The notes below the pieces were generated by a model that made no database searches, was not told the DNA's origin, and saw only the letters and a list, made by a program, of their open reading frames with translations. A program made the translations under genes and the position numbers. Below are positions 22,600 through 33,751 of a stretch of 64,000 bases of DNA, one piece after another. Where the stretch lies: assembly GCF_032854445.1 (NCBI RefSeq), contig NC_088306.1, positions 7,563,924 through 7,627,923 on the forward strand, given 5' to 3'. This stretch comes from Liolophura sinensis (Eukaryota > Mollusca > Polyplacophora > Chitonida > Chitonidae). Numbering within the stretch: position 1 is the stretch's first letter; each line of letters starts with the position of its first letter.

Positions 22600-22720
22600 A
22601 ATATAACCCTGACAGAGGTAAACTGTCAAGATGCCGGTACTTCACGGGTTACCTGTGACCAATTGCCAACTATCACACTGTTGTCGCTCTCTACACTGTA
22701 GTCCTTTGTAACATGTTCCT
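22600..22720 (+). repeat. R-family fragment
   Basis: AACCCTGACAGAGGTAAACTG, TACTTCACGGGTTACCTGTGACC. Confidence 0.6.
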
Positions 22721-24129
22721 GTTGAGCATCATTATTAGTCACACCCAATCCGAAAAAGGCAATGTTTTAATACAAACTCTTGTGGACAACGTTCTGTAAA
22801 TGATGCATGGGCTATAACATATGTTTGTTTTTCTGACGTCATTGTAAACTGTTCTGTACATCTACTTCCAGGTAAGTACATTTCACCAAAACAGATTACG
22901 ATGTTAATACAATTAATGAAGTTGGTCTATAGAAATTTGACTTTTTGATATTGGTAACAACATGAGGGTCTGAACTGTGAGTTTGCTAGAGAATAAGATG
23001 AGCTTTCTGTCATGTCCTTGCCAGACAGTGGGGCAGATATTTGCAACTGGTCTTCAGCAATATCTCTCCGACATTTCGAATTAAGTTTCATTAAAAATCA
23101 TGATGGACGGTTGGAAATACGTCCGAAATGGTTTTTTTCTTCTTGTGCGTAACTGCACAACTGTATAGGTACATTCATGGCATCCAACATGGAGATTACT
23201 TGCAAAAGTTCTTTTTACCCTGGCATATACATGTCTTGTATTTTTGAGATGGCTTTGCGATGCCTCCATGTAACAGTGTGTATGGTCGTTTGACAATTTT
23301 CATTTTTGTGAATAATTTTCCCCATCACGTTCTGGTCAGTTTTCTTCTGACCAGTTTTCAGTCCGTGTTCTCACATGAATAGTTTGTCTGGAAGGGCATC
23401 TTTGCACTTTTTTTTTACCTACTGCTAGTTAAGAAATGGTGTTGGGAGGTGTAATTTGCTACTATTTAAGCATATACATGAACAGTATTAAGAAGTTGCA
23501 GTCACGATACTCCGGACATACTGGTCAATGTGGCCTTAAAAACATTCATTCATTCAGTTATTTCGATAGCATACGTGGGACTTTTCTTTTGTGTCATTTT
23601 TTTTGGTCTCAATCATTTATTTATTTTATTCGGGAGCGTATTTGGTTCTTGGCACGTTCCTGAAACTGTCTTTTCAAAGTTCTATCCCTGGTTACTGGAT
23701 GGTGAAAAAAAACTGACAGATTTTTTTATGTTTTGTCTGTCGCCAAATTAAATCCACACAATGTCTTCATACTCAAAATCTTTGTGATCACGTATTATTA
23801 AATGTTGTTCATTATTTTTATCGTTTGTATGCATTGATTAAAGATTTGCATTACAATGAACTTAACTTTCAACATATCCTTACCTTCACCTGGTATTAGT
23901 CGAACTGGTATACCAGTTGACCATAATCATGTATTTCTATTTGTTGCCGTACGAAGTTTGATCAAATGTAATTTTCCTATGATAAAAATCTAGTACAAAA
24001 AAGGTCAAACCGATGATTTAAACAATACAAAATGTTTAAAGGTTAACACTAAACAAACTGTTACACAGAAAGTAGCTTTCAGCATCAAATATGGTCCAAC
24101 CGCATCATTTTCTGCAAAACTGACATTAT
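22721..24129. other. No gene seen
   Basis: One short R piece near 23435-23490 (TAATTTGCTACTATTTAAGC, ATATACATGAACAG). Nothing else is recognised. Confidence 0.35.
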
Positions 24130-24710
24130 TTTACTGTAATTTTATCTTGAATGTGATGGCAACACAGCATCCTGTGTAAATTCTAGACCAGTGGCGTGTA
24201 ATATACTGCAACTAACACCACTACATTTTTGTTACCTAATTCTGCTTAAATTATGATGCTGCGGGCCGATGGGGAAGGGGGGTGGGAGTGGTGCTACTTT
24301 TTGAACATATACATGAACAGTTGGTGGCGCGCGGGGGAGAAGAGGGTGAGGGTACCTGGCCGAGGTGGCTAGCTTGCCAGTGCGGGGCAATGACACTGGA
24401 GCTTTCACCAGTACAGTCGTTGTGAGTTCAGTTCCAGCTTATGCTTGCGTCATCTCCTGGGATTACTACGGGCTCTGTCCGGTTTCTTCCCACCATAATG
24501 CTGCCCACTGCGGTTTAAGTCAAGTATCCATGAGTATGGCGTAAAACACCAATAAAATTAAATAAATAAATAAATAAATAAATGAATTTTTAGACATAAG
24601 TTGAAATAAAACCCTAACGGAAGTAAACTGACAAGAGGCCGGATTTCAGCGGTCGTAGGCGTGACTATTTGGCAACTGTCGCACTATGATCACTGTTCTG
24701 TTCTCTATGG
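24130..24710 (+). repeat. R-family repeat, split by a SINE
   Basis: Left part AATGTGATGGCAACACAGCAT ... ATACATGAACAGTT stops at about 24345 and resumes at about 24590 with GAAATAAAACCCTAACGGAAG. The intervening DNA is a SINE-A. Confidence 0.65.
24354..24584 (+). mobile_element. SINE-A inside an R copy
   Basis: TGGCCGAGGTGGCTAGCTTG head; TATGGCGTAAAACACCAAT and (AAAT)n tail. Confidence 0.8.
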
Positions 24711-26009
24711 TGTACTTTTTTGTATTGACAATAATACCGTTATGTGACTCTTCATCCACATAAACATTCGCCAAGTCATCCAACTAATGACTGATAACGC
24801 CTTGCTAGAGACTTTTTCATAACTGTGAGCAGGTTGCCAAAGGTTGATGGTTTACGCCTGACATCCCAAGCCAGTAGTTGATCCAAAGCAGTAGTTATAC
24901 TTCAGCGATTGTCCTATCTCCCCAGACATTATTATAAGAAGAGTAGATTGTCAGGTGTAAGTCGTCTCCAATCCCATAAAATATACGGTAAATATTTCCT
25001 GCTGCTTTGAAATATTCTCTCTGTTTTCTCTGCTGTTTTTAAAAAGCGTTCATCGTTGATCTCTGTATTTCTGATTGTGGATGTTCTAATTTTAATGCCC
25101 CAAACCATAAGTGTTTCCTGGTTTTAAGATGTTCTTAGGCCCGATGTGGCTGAAATACTGTTAATATGGCGTTAATTTTCGATCATTCATTCATTATTTT
25201 TATTCTTTCATTGGTTCACAACAACGAGTATAATCTCACCAGTATAGCATTTATACCCTACGAATGGGGAAGTGTGCACATAACTTGCCAAATGCATGCT
25301 GTTTATCCTAGGCACTCATATTTCTGTTATACATCAAAGTGACCGCCAAAGTGTATTAAAGGAAAAGTTCTTGAGTATGACTTAAAAAAAATTTGAAAAT
25401 GGAAAGTCAGTTAAGCCGGTAAAAAGCAATACTCTTGACAGAGAACTGAAAGAGTCTTACTAAAGTTACATATACTAGCTGCTTTATGTACTTTCAACCA
25501 TTCACAGAGATACCTACATTTGTAGTCGATGTGGAAAATATCCACCAACTACGAGTTTGACATTCGAATTGGTAACTGCCGACTGCTGTCTTTTAGATGC
25601 CACCAGCGCTTTATTTACTATTATATCCATTTAACTTATACGTATTAATATGTGATTTGGCGTTTTGGACTGTTTTGGATATGTGTCTTGCGAGTATCGT
25701 CTCGGAACATCCATTCGTGGTTTACTAGTGGTATATGAAAATCGGGCTTAACGCTCAAATGCCTATTTTGATACAGAGATCCAACATAGGGGTCTATAAT
25801 AATCGCAGTTGCAGTCCACAAATGATAAAAAAATCCAACTTCACACCCTAAATTACGACAAAAAAAACACAAAAAACAAAAACAGATTGAACAGCAGAGG
25901 AAATGCTGATAGCAGGTGTTATAATCTAGGATTAGCATATTTTCACTGTCGTCGAGCGCTACAGAGTTCAATCCCGGCCTTAGCGCAATACTTAGTTTAA
26001 ATATTTAAT
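24711..26009. other. No gene seen; weak R similarity at 25550-25760
   Basis: TAACTGCCGACTGCTGTCTTT and CTAGTGGTATATGAAAATCGG recall the R leader-exon zone. Short frames on both strands lack support. Confidence 0.35.
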
Positions 26010-26027
26010 TGGGGGGGGGGGGGGGGG
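26010..26027. repeat. Poly-G run
   Basis: About 17-18 consecutive G immediately upstream of a SINE-A. Confidence 0.9.
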
Positions 26028-26284
26028 TGCCTCCGTGGCTCAGTCGGTTAGCGCGCTAGCGCAGCGTAATGACCCAGAAGCCTCTTTCCAATGCGGTCGT
26101 TGTGAGTTCAAGTCCAGCTCACGCTGGCTTCCTCTCCGGCCGTAAGTGGGAAGGTCTGACAACAACCTGCGGATGGTCGTGGGCTTCCCCCGGGCTTTCC
26201 TATCACCATAATGCTGACCGCCGTCGTGTAAGTGAAATATTCTTGAGTACGGCGTAAAACACCAATCAAATAAATAAATAAAAA
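26028..26284 (+). mobile_element. SINE-A, best full-length copy
   Basis: Full head (CTCCGTGGCTCAGTCGGTTAG; B-box-like GTGAGTTCAAGTCCAGC), body CCGTAAGTGGGAAGGTCTG, and tail GTACGGCGTAAAACACC plus (AAAT)n. A good reference for the family. Confidence 0.9.
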
Positions 26285-26789
26285 TTTCACTGGATAATAA
26301 GCGCGTGTTCGTCATTAACGCTAAACCTCTCCAGAAAACAAGTAAACAATGGTGACTGCTCGTCCTCACATGTCCAACGGCCAAAATTTCAGAATCAGAA
26401 TTGCAATGAATTCAACACAGGTTTTTCTCGGCCTGTTTTGTCGAGGCTCGAAATTGGAAACCATTAAAGGGATTATTTGTAATTACAGAAGTTAAGTGAT
26501 TGTAAGATTTTCATGCGATCTTTATTTGAAGGAGCAAGCCATATTTGTAATCATACTTCCTCAGATTACTCTAGTTTTAGATTGTCGTGTCAGATTATCA
26601 TCTTTAAATTGCTAAGCGTATTGGTGATTACAGAGATTGTGTGATACCTATTTACGGTCGTTTCACACTATGATTATGTGTGGTAACATGAACTCCCTCC
26701 TGTCCGTAAATTGGCACTGACAATGTCTGACACTTGCCGCGTTGTTGTTGACATACACTCTTTATTAGATTGTACTCAGTGTCCTCATA
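26285..26789. other. No gene seen
   Basis: No recognisable feature. Confidence 0.4.
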
Positions 26790-27060
26790 AACATGGTTAG
26801 AATCTCACCACATTGGATATATGAACGGTTGCAATCAAAGCGAAAGTGAGACACATATTTCATTATCTTATAAAAATGTATGTGCTAGCATTGTACACGA
26901 TTTGAATACTGGTTTCACTCATTAGAACATACCTTGAACATACCTTGCGTCTTTCTAACATCATCGAAAACTGACTGCTGATATTTGCATGATTCCGTCC
27001 TGATTTCTACTTTCCATACTTTCTTAGTTCTTTGTTAGTTTGCAACAGACATTACGGGGT
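26790..27060 (+). repeat. R-family repeat copy
   Basis: GGATATATGAACGGTTGCAATC, ACACGATTTGAATACTGGTTT, CCTTGCGTCTTTCTAACATC, ATGATTCCGTCC then TGA. The LTR element is inserted just beyond it. Confidence 0.7.
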
Positions 27061-27075
27061 CACGGATGAGTGATC

Positions 27076-27079
27076 CATT
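27076..27079. repeat. Target site duplication CATT (left)
   Basis: Matches CATT at 31407-31410; 4 bp is usual for gypsy-type integration. Confidence 0.75.
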
Positions 27080-28093
27080 TGTTACGGTATTGAAAACGGC
27101 AACAGAAAACAGACTCAGTGACTCAATATTACAATGTAAACAATGCTTTATATATAAAATGAGACATACAGTTTTACAGACAGTTCAACAACAACCACAT
27201 ACACATCAGTATTACCGGTCTTTACAAGTTTCCAGTTCACCTTTGCATCCCAAGGAATGTATTCCAGGAAATCCAATGTAAAGACCATGGGATAAACACA
27301 CAATTCACACAAGTCACAAATTGTCCTAGACAGGTACTTCGCCAGGTTAGCGAACACGAACACAGTACACAGGTTACACAGAACTGGAACAGTCAAGCCT
27401 TTGAATGACGTCACACCCGCAGAGCACAACACAGGGTAAATACAGGCATTGAGGTATAATCCACTTCAGATCAGTCACAGCTCCCGCAGAAGCTCACAAA
27501 CGAGCCGTTCAGAGACGTAGAGTAATGTCACCTTGTGGCAGAACGAACGTCCTTTGCAAAACTGAAAACTTCAGTTTAGAGTCCTTGACGACCTTGTCGG
27601 TCAGGTGAGGTCAGCGTGTTAAACAAATTACACAGTCCACACTGTATAATCATAATAAAGATCCGAACACCAATAAACGTGACTTCCGCAGAAATTCACA
27701 TAAACCAGACATCAGTACTACTGTGGTACACAAACGGTGCCGGCATAAAAAAAACTGTCCTCCCAAATGAAACTGGCATCACCAGCTCATATCAAAATAA
27801 TGGACTCGATACGAGAGCGTCGCACACTCTCCTGGCTCCCAGTGGATGCAGCAAAAATACCTTCCCTCTGCACAGAAAACACGGCTTATATACGCTCCAG
27901 GTGGATTCAACTATTTTTAGACACAGAATTAACAGCCAATGTACATCCAGTTAAATAAACAGAGCATTGAACAAGGTGCTTTCGGCCAGGTCCGCACTGT
28001 ACATATATAACAGGGCCTGTTATGCTTATAACATATAACACAAAGGTCCGCAGACTAACAGTACATGAAGACGTTAAATAGTCATACATAACA
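27080..28093 (-). repeat. 3' LTR (element orientation)
   Basis: Starts TGTTACGG and ends CATAACA on the plus strand. Differs from the other LTR at about 27174 and 27446 by eye. Frames inside are shared by both LTRs and are not thought to code. Confidence 0.93.
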
Positions 28094-28107
28094 CCCCCAC
28101 CCTTCAG
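28094..28107 (-). promoter_or_regulatory. Polypurine tract
   Basis: The minus strand reads TGAAGGGTGGGGG directly against the 3' LTR, the expected plus-strand priming site. Confidence 0.8.
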
Positions 28108-28207
28108 GGAAAGAAAGTTTTGCATAAAACTTTCTTTAACATATTCATAATTATGAATAATAATAACGTTTACCACAGTCTATAAAAACACAGCTGCAGA
28201 AAACCAA

Positions 28208-28500
28208 CTAGACACGTGACAAACAATCAGCAATCACATTATCTTTCCCTTTTATGTGTCTAATCTCTAGATTAAATTCTTGCAAAAGCAAACTCCACCG
28301 TAACAATCTTCGGTTTTTACCTTTGAGTTTGTGCAAGAAGGTTAAGGGATTGTGATCTGTATACACAACAATGGGGTACCTTGACGAAGTCACATATACT
28401 TCAAAATGCTGTAATGCTAGAATCAAGGACAGACATTCCTTTTCTATTGTCGAATAATTTCTCTGGCACTTGTCAAATTTGCGAGAAAAAAAAACATACA
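28208..28500 (-). pseudogene. pol: RNase H C-terminal part, frameshifted
   Basis: Contains NYSTIEKECLSLILALQHF, VVYTDHNPLTFLHKL and HIKGKDNVIADCLSRV, then a stop. It follows the RT frame with a one-base shift at a homopolymer. Nothing but about 100 bases and the polypurine tract remains before the LTR, so pol truly ends with RNase H. Confidence 0.88.
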
Positions 28501-30029
28501 GGGTGATCAACATGATCTGTTTCATTTTCTTGTAACAAAACTGCCCCAGCAGATATATCACTAGCATCAACAGCTAGCTTAAATGGTAAATTAAAATCAG
28601 GTGCTACAAGTATGGGGCCGCTGCTTAGCATGGCCTTTAATCTATCAAAAGATCTCTGACACTCAATGGACCACAAGAATTTAGCACCTTTCTTTAACAG
28701 CTGAGTTAGTGGCTCACTAACAAATGAAAAGTTCCTACAGAACTTTCGATAATAACCTGCCATGCCCAAAAAACGCTTTAACTCTCTCTTACAACTTGGC
28801 ACTGGAAAACAAGAGATAGCACTGATTTTAGAATTAACAGGTTTTACCTGACCCTGTCCGACAACATGCCCTAGATATGTGACAAAAGCACAACCAAACT
28901 CACACTTGGCCAAATTTACTGTAAGATTGGCTTGGGACAGTCTCGCAAATAATGCCTCCATAATATTTAAATGTTCCTCCCAAGTGTCACTGAATATAAT
29001 TACATCGTCGATGTAAACACGACACCCTTTAAGGCCTGATGTAACGTTGTTCACAAGTCGTTGAAAGGTGGCAGGGCTGTTCTTCATCCCAAAGGGCATG
29101 ACTTTGTACTGGTATAAACCATCTGGGGTAGCAAACGCTGACACCTCACGAGCGCGCTGCGTGAGCGGTACTTGCCAAAATCCTTTCAATAGGTCAAACT
29201 TGGAGACAACATTGGACTTTCCCACGGCATCGATACAGTCGTCGATCCTTGGAATGGGAAAGTTGTCTGCTTTAGTGACGGCATTTACTTTACGATAGTC
29301 TGTACACATACGGTACGTCCCATCTGGTTTTGGCACAAGAATACAAGGTGAACTCCAGTTACTGTTACTGGGCTCGACCAGATCATTTTCCAGTAAATAC
29401 TGAACTTCTTTTCTCAGGTATTCAGTTTTAGTTGGGTTCAGTCTGTATGGGTGTTGTTTAATCGGCTTGGAATCTCCAACTTCAACATCATGGTATATGG
29501 ATTCAGTCCTGGTTGGAACATCAGGGAACAAATGTTCATATTGATGAACCAAATCCTTCAACTGCTGGCGTTGCTGATATTCCAGATGACCCAACACAGA
29601 ATCAATGTCCTCAAGAATACTTGAATTCTGGAGTTTGGCTGACCGGAACCTTAAGTCAAAATGTTGATCATCCCTAACAGCTGAATCAGGGCATAAGTTA
29701 GAGGTAACAACTCCACTAGGATGTACTACATTGAGATCAGTGCTATCTCTGTCTACATATGGCTTTAACATGTTAATGTGACAAAGTTGTCTAGATTTTC
29801 GCCGATCAGGAGTGAAAATAATGTAATTAAGATCACTTAGCCTCTTGTCTACTACATAAGGTCCAAAATAACGAGCCTCAAGTGGCTTACCACTAACTGG
29901 AAGTAAGGCCAATACCTTCTGACCAACTTCAAATCTGCGTCTTACAGTTTCTTTGTCATACTTAGTTTTCATACTCTTCTGAGAAGCTGTAAGATTCTCT
30001 CTGGCTAACTCACATACTCTGTTGAGCAT
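28473..30029 (-). pseudogene. pol: integrase C-terminus then reverse transcriptase and start of RNase H
   Basis: 518-residue frame. Residues ~1-95 are an integrase tail (RRFEVGQKVLALLP, YFGPYVV near 54-60, RKSRQLCHINMLKPY). The RT spans ~180-400: LVPKPDGTYRMCTDYRKVN, SKFDLLKGFWQ (D279), MPFGMKNSPATFQ, VYIDDVI (D341/D342), YLGHVV. The connection and RNase H start follow (LGMAGYYRKF, LAVDAS with D488). The frame breaks in a T run near 28490 and RNase H continues in another frame. There is no protease and no integrase catalytic core. Integrase upstream of RT is the notable point. Confidence 0.9.
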
Positions 30030-30109
30030 AAGTTAGAGGTAACAACTCCACTAGGATGTACAACATTGAGATCAGTGCTATCTCTGTCTACATATGGCTT
30101 TAACATGTT
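30026..30109 (-). repeat. 84-bp segment duplicated at the internal deletion junction
   Basis: Copy of 29691-29774 (integrase-tail coding) with one difference noticed. It sits between the gag fragment and the integrase tail, as expected from template switching. Confidence 0.9.
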
Positions 30110-30110
30110 T

Positions 30111-30263
30111 CAACAAAGTATGCTGCATATCTCTTTTCCTCCATGAAGACTTTATGGACAAACCTAAAAATGTCCCTAACTTAACCAAGTCTTCCTTCTT
30201 TAAACTCTCAAAAACATCCTGATCGGGCGCATTAACAAACTGTTTGGGATCAAAATCTCCCAT
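30111..30263 (-). pseudogene. gag N-terminal fragment
   Basis: Starts MGDFDPKQFVNAPDQDVF and runs about 51 codons (ESLKKEDLVKLGTFLGL..., SSWRKRDMQHTLL), a charged helical start like that of other invertebrate retrotransposon Gag proteins. At 30110 it breaks into a copied integrase-tail segment, so the remaining gag is gone. Identity as Gag rests on position after the primer site. Confidence 0.6.
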
Positions 30264-30370
30264 TGTAAATATTTAGCCACTGAATCATTCACCGTTAAAA
30301 TTAAGCAATCGCTTCTCACTTGTGTTTAACTTCAAATATCCGGTGCAAAACAAAAGGGAAACAATCAGTT

Positions 30371-30387
30371 TCCCGGACAAGCCCCCA
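30371..30387 (-). promoter_or_regulatory. Primer-binding site, tRNA-Pro-like
   Basis: Five bases inside the 5' LTR the minus strand reads TGGGGGCTTGTCCGGGA, one base away from the classical tRNA-Pro primer site as I remember it. Confidence 0.7.
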
Positions 30388-30392
30388 ATTTC

Positions 30393-31406
30393 TGTTACGG
30401 TATTGAAAACGGCAACAGAAAACAGACTCAGTGACTCAATATTACAATGTAAACAATGCTTTATATATAAAATGAGACATACGGTTTTACAGACAGTTCA
30501 ACAACAACCACATACACATCAGTATTACCGGTCTTTACAAGTTTCCAGTTCACCTTTGCATCCCAAGGAATGTATTCCAGGAAATCCAATGTAAAGACCA
30601 TGGGATAAACACACAATTCACACAAGTCACAAATTGTCCTAGACAGGTACTTCGCCAGGTTAGCGAACACGAACACAGTACACAGGTTACACAGAACTGG
30701 AACAGTCAAGCCTTTGAATGACGTCACACCCGCAGAGCACAACACAGGGTAAATACAGGCATGGAGGTATAATCCACTTCAGATCAGTCACAGCTCCCGC
30801 AGAAGCTCACAAACGAGCCGTTCAGAGACGTAGAGTAATGTCACCTTGTGGCAGAACGAACGTCCTTTGCAAAACTGAAAACTTCAGTTTAGAGTCCTTG
30901 ACGACCTTGTCGGTCAGGTGAGGTCAGCGTGTTAAACAAATTACACAGTCCACACTGTATAATCATAATAAAGATCCGAACACCAATAAACGTGACTTCC
31001 GCAGAAATTCACATAAACCAGACATCAGTACTACTGTGGTACACAAACGGTGCCGGCATAAAAAAAACTGTCCTCCCAAATGAAACTGGCATCACCAGCT
31101 CATATCAAAATAATGGACTCGATACGAGAGCGTCGCACACTCTCCTGGCTCCCAGTGGATGCAGCAAAAATACCTTCCCTCTGCACAGAAAACACGGCTT
31201 ATATACGCTCCAGGTGGATTCAACTATTTTTAGACACAGAATTAACAGCCAATGTACATCCAGTTAAATAAACAGAGCATTGAACAAGGTGCTTTCGGCC
31301 AGGTCCGCACTGTACATATATAACAGGGCCTGTTATGCTTATAACATATAACACAAAGGTCCGCAGACTAACAGTACATGAAGACGTTAAATAGTCATAC
31401 ATAACA
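30393..31406 (-). repeat. 5' LTR (element orientation)
   Basis: Same length and termini as 27080-28093; lies next to the primer-binding site and so is the 5' LTR on the minus strand. Confidence 0.93.
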
Positions 31407-31410
31407 CATT
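31407..31410. repeat. Target site duplication CATT (right)
   Basis: Directly follows the 5' LTR; partner of 27076-27079. Confidence 0.75.
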
Positions 31411-31559
31411 ATAATTAAGACTGAAACCAGTTTCCAGCTGTCTTTTTCTCAGGACAGAAACTTTCATTCCATAGGCCGGAGATGACTCGGGAGACGTTTG
31501 CACAATGTAGACATATGGAGACGACACGAAAATTGCCTGGAATACAGTCAAAGACTTAC

Positions 31560-31660
31560 AGCATAGATGGTAAAACCAGAGCATCGTGGCCAAATGGTCA
31601 CAGGTAACGGTTTGGAAACGGCCTTTTGTCATTTAACCTCAGTTAGGGTCCGTTGACAAT
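31560..31660 (-). repeat. R-family fragment
   Basis: The minus strand has ACCCTAACTGAGGTTAAATG and CGTTACCTGTGACCATTTGG. Confidence 0.6.
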
Positions 31661-32221
31661 TGTGAGGTGGAAATGTACTGTTCTCTATGTGTAAGAGATT
31701 TTCAGTGTTATGGTGTGTTCTCAAAAAATAGTAATATGCCTATTGCATAATAAAATCTGCGTCACACCTTCGACGTAAATACATAAATAATATTTAATCT
31801 ACAAAGAACGGACAAATATTACCTCGGCAACATTGGACTGATCAAAACAAACGTTTTGATAAACGAAACCACCACGCCATGTTCTTTGATTTGTGCTTGT
31901 GCAAAGCAAGGTCACTGGAAGAGGCTTATTCAAAATGCTTTAGGGCCTATTGTAAGCACATTTAATATACAATCACATTAAAACTCCGTATCATCGGGAC
32001 TGATTCAATTTAACTCATTTGTGGTTTTGTTCTACCTTTTTATAATGTTTTAATAGTAGGAAATCACACTTTAGTTAGTAGCCTCACTGAATATAGACTT
32101 ACTTATCACTACGTACGTGCACAATGATTGGACCATGATGATTATAATTATGTAAAAATGCCCTCAGAATTTAAAGCCTGGATTTTTTTTTTCGAATTTG
32201 AATGTCAAAATCTATCTTTAG
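31661..32221. other. No gene seen
   Basis: AT-rich sequence without recognisable features. Confidence 0.4.
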
Positions 32222-32659
32222 GGACCCTGCCTGGTATTTAACCCCTGTTTAGTTCACCTGTATTTGTTCGCTGGCCTGGTATTTAACGTTGGTGTTGTCC
32301 ACGTGTATTTGTTTGTTTCCCTGCTATTCAAAGCATGTGTAGTTAACGTGTACTTGTTTCCTTGCCTTGTGAATGCATTTAACATCCGTGTGGTGTAAGA
32401 GTATTTCAGTCCTATTATGATAGCGTCCTACCACAGGCTGTTCTCAATATTACACTTTTACAGTGCAACAGTCATTCTGCTGGAAGTCTATGCTAAGGAC
32501 GACTGGTCACAGTGTATTACATATCCTTCACGCTGAGCACCAAATGATCCAGGAACTACAAAAGTTCCCATCGTCAAATTTCTAGACAAGACTTAATATC
32601 CGGACAAGGAAATGTAAGTCAGAATGTCTACTTACACAACATGGTGAATCCGATTACAC
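32222..32659 (+). repeat. Left arm of a foldback-like inverted repeat
   Basis: The first ~170 bases are about 3.5 units of a 48-bp repeat (GGTATTTAACG, ACGTGTATTTGTTTG). The rest (32393-32659) is non-repetitive and matches the reverse complement of 35559-35830 at roughly 90% by eye. Confidence 0.8.
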
Positions 32660-32917
32660 GTTATATATTTGGCTTTCTCGTATCCAGGTTATTACCAGCG
32701 GACAACTTCATATTTAATTTCAGTTCAGTTATGTGGTATACCGTAAAATAGCCAAGATTTGAATTATATAATAATCTGTTCTCTGCCGCCACCCAAGTTG
32801 CTAGCTGTCTTAAAACCGAAATACTTTTCAGTACGGAGTAGTAGTTAATAGGCCTACTCTTATATGAATTACTGTTATTGATTGATTTGTATTTATGCTG
32901 AAGATGATTTCACCTTA

Positions 32918-33172
32918 ACCACGGTGATCAGATTCATGGGTGGGAGAATCCCGGGTGCCCAGGGTAAACAACCGCCATTCGCCAGGCCCATGATAAACCC
33001 CTTGACTTAAATCTGCAGCTGAAACAGCAAGACCTGGATTGAAACCTGGCGACCTCTTATTTGCACCACTCCTCCGGTTCTTCCTGTCGTAATTCTTGTC
33101 GCCGTCGTATAAGTGAAATATTCTTGGGTACGGCGCAAAACACTTATCAAATAAAGAAATAAATATTTGTAC
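32918..33172 (+). mobile_element. SINE-like copy with SINE-A tail
   Basis: Tail GTCGCCGTCGTATAAGTGAA, GGGTACGGCGCAAAACAC and AAATA repeats are SINE-A. The head is diverged or different (GATTGAAACCTGGCGACC). Confidence 0.55.
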
Positions 33173-33501
33173 CAATGTACGGCTGCATATATTAAATTCA
33201 GTTAAATGAAATTTTTCTACGCAAGACATTTATACATGTTTGCAAATTTAATAATTAAAATTTAAATATTGTTATTTAAAGATTTTTGTTATAATTCTGA
33301 GGATAAATATAACACAGTAATCACACCCATATCCTTTAAAGCGTGCTTATTCCGCAGCTTGGTCATTTAGAGTTGCATTGGAATGTTATAATGGCTCAAC
33401 TGCAAGAAATAGTGTTCCACAGTATCCAGATAGGCACAATAAACTGTGTGGACACCACTCAAACAAGAATTCAAGTGTTCCACAAAATTCCTCTTAGAAG
33501 T

Positions 33502-33556
33502 TGTTATGTATGACTATTTAACGTCTTCATGTACTGTTAGTCTGCGGACCTTTGTG
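33502..33556 (+). mobile_element. LTR fragment of the Gmr1-like element
   Basis: 55 bases identical by eye to the start of the LTR (in element orientation), TGTTATGTATGACTATTTAA onward to CGGACCTTTGTG, then unrelated sequence. Confidence 0.85.
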
Positions 33557-33751
33557 AAATTTTGTTTATTTACTGGTTTTAGGGCCACTTTCCTGGCGGA
33601 TATCGTGGCCCATCAAATCAGTGTTTTATTTATTTTTTTTTTAACACATGAATATTTTGATTACATAACAGCAGTGCGTTTGTATACTATTTACATATGT
33701 ACATGAGTCAATTAGTGGGATTAACCTCTTTGTGGTAGCAAATTGACCGGC

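Larger units (their letters stand above)
27080..31406 (-). mobile_element. Ty3/gypsy-type LTR retrotransposon, Gmr1-like order, internally deleted
   Basis: Two 1014-bp LTRs (TGTTAC...ATAACA) flank a 2299-bp interior, with CATT duplicated on both sides (27076-27079 and 31407-31410). On the minus strand the order is LTR, primer site, short gag start, integrase tail, reverse transcriptase, RNase H, polypurine tract, LTR. Integrase before RT is the Ty1/copia order, but the RT and GPY/F-type integrase end are gypsy-like; this is the known arrangement of the Gmr1 group. Most of gag, protease and the catalytic integrase are missing. I noticed only two differences between the LTRs, so insertion was recent and probably helped in trans. 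Confidence 0.92.

Noticed and set aside
26028-26110. tRNA gene from A-box and B-box matches
   Set aside because: It is the head of a SINE: the body and AT-rich tail follow, the same unit occurs many times, and the cloverleaf is not complete. The same applies at 33752 and 20470.
27148-27432. Minus-strand frame in the LTR, also at 30461-30745, plus plus-strand frames at 27616-27954 and 30929-31267
   Set aside because: They recur only because both LTRs are identical; no domain, and the LTR is not expected to code.
29068-29298. Plus-strand frame inside the retrotransposon
   Set aside because: Antisense shadow of the reverse-transcriptase coding strand.
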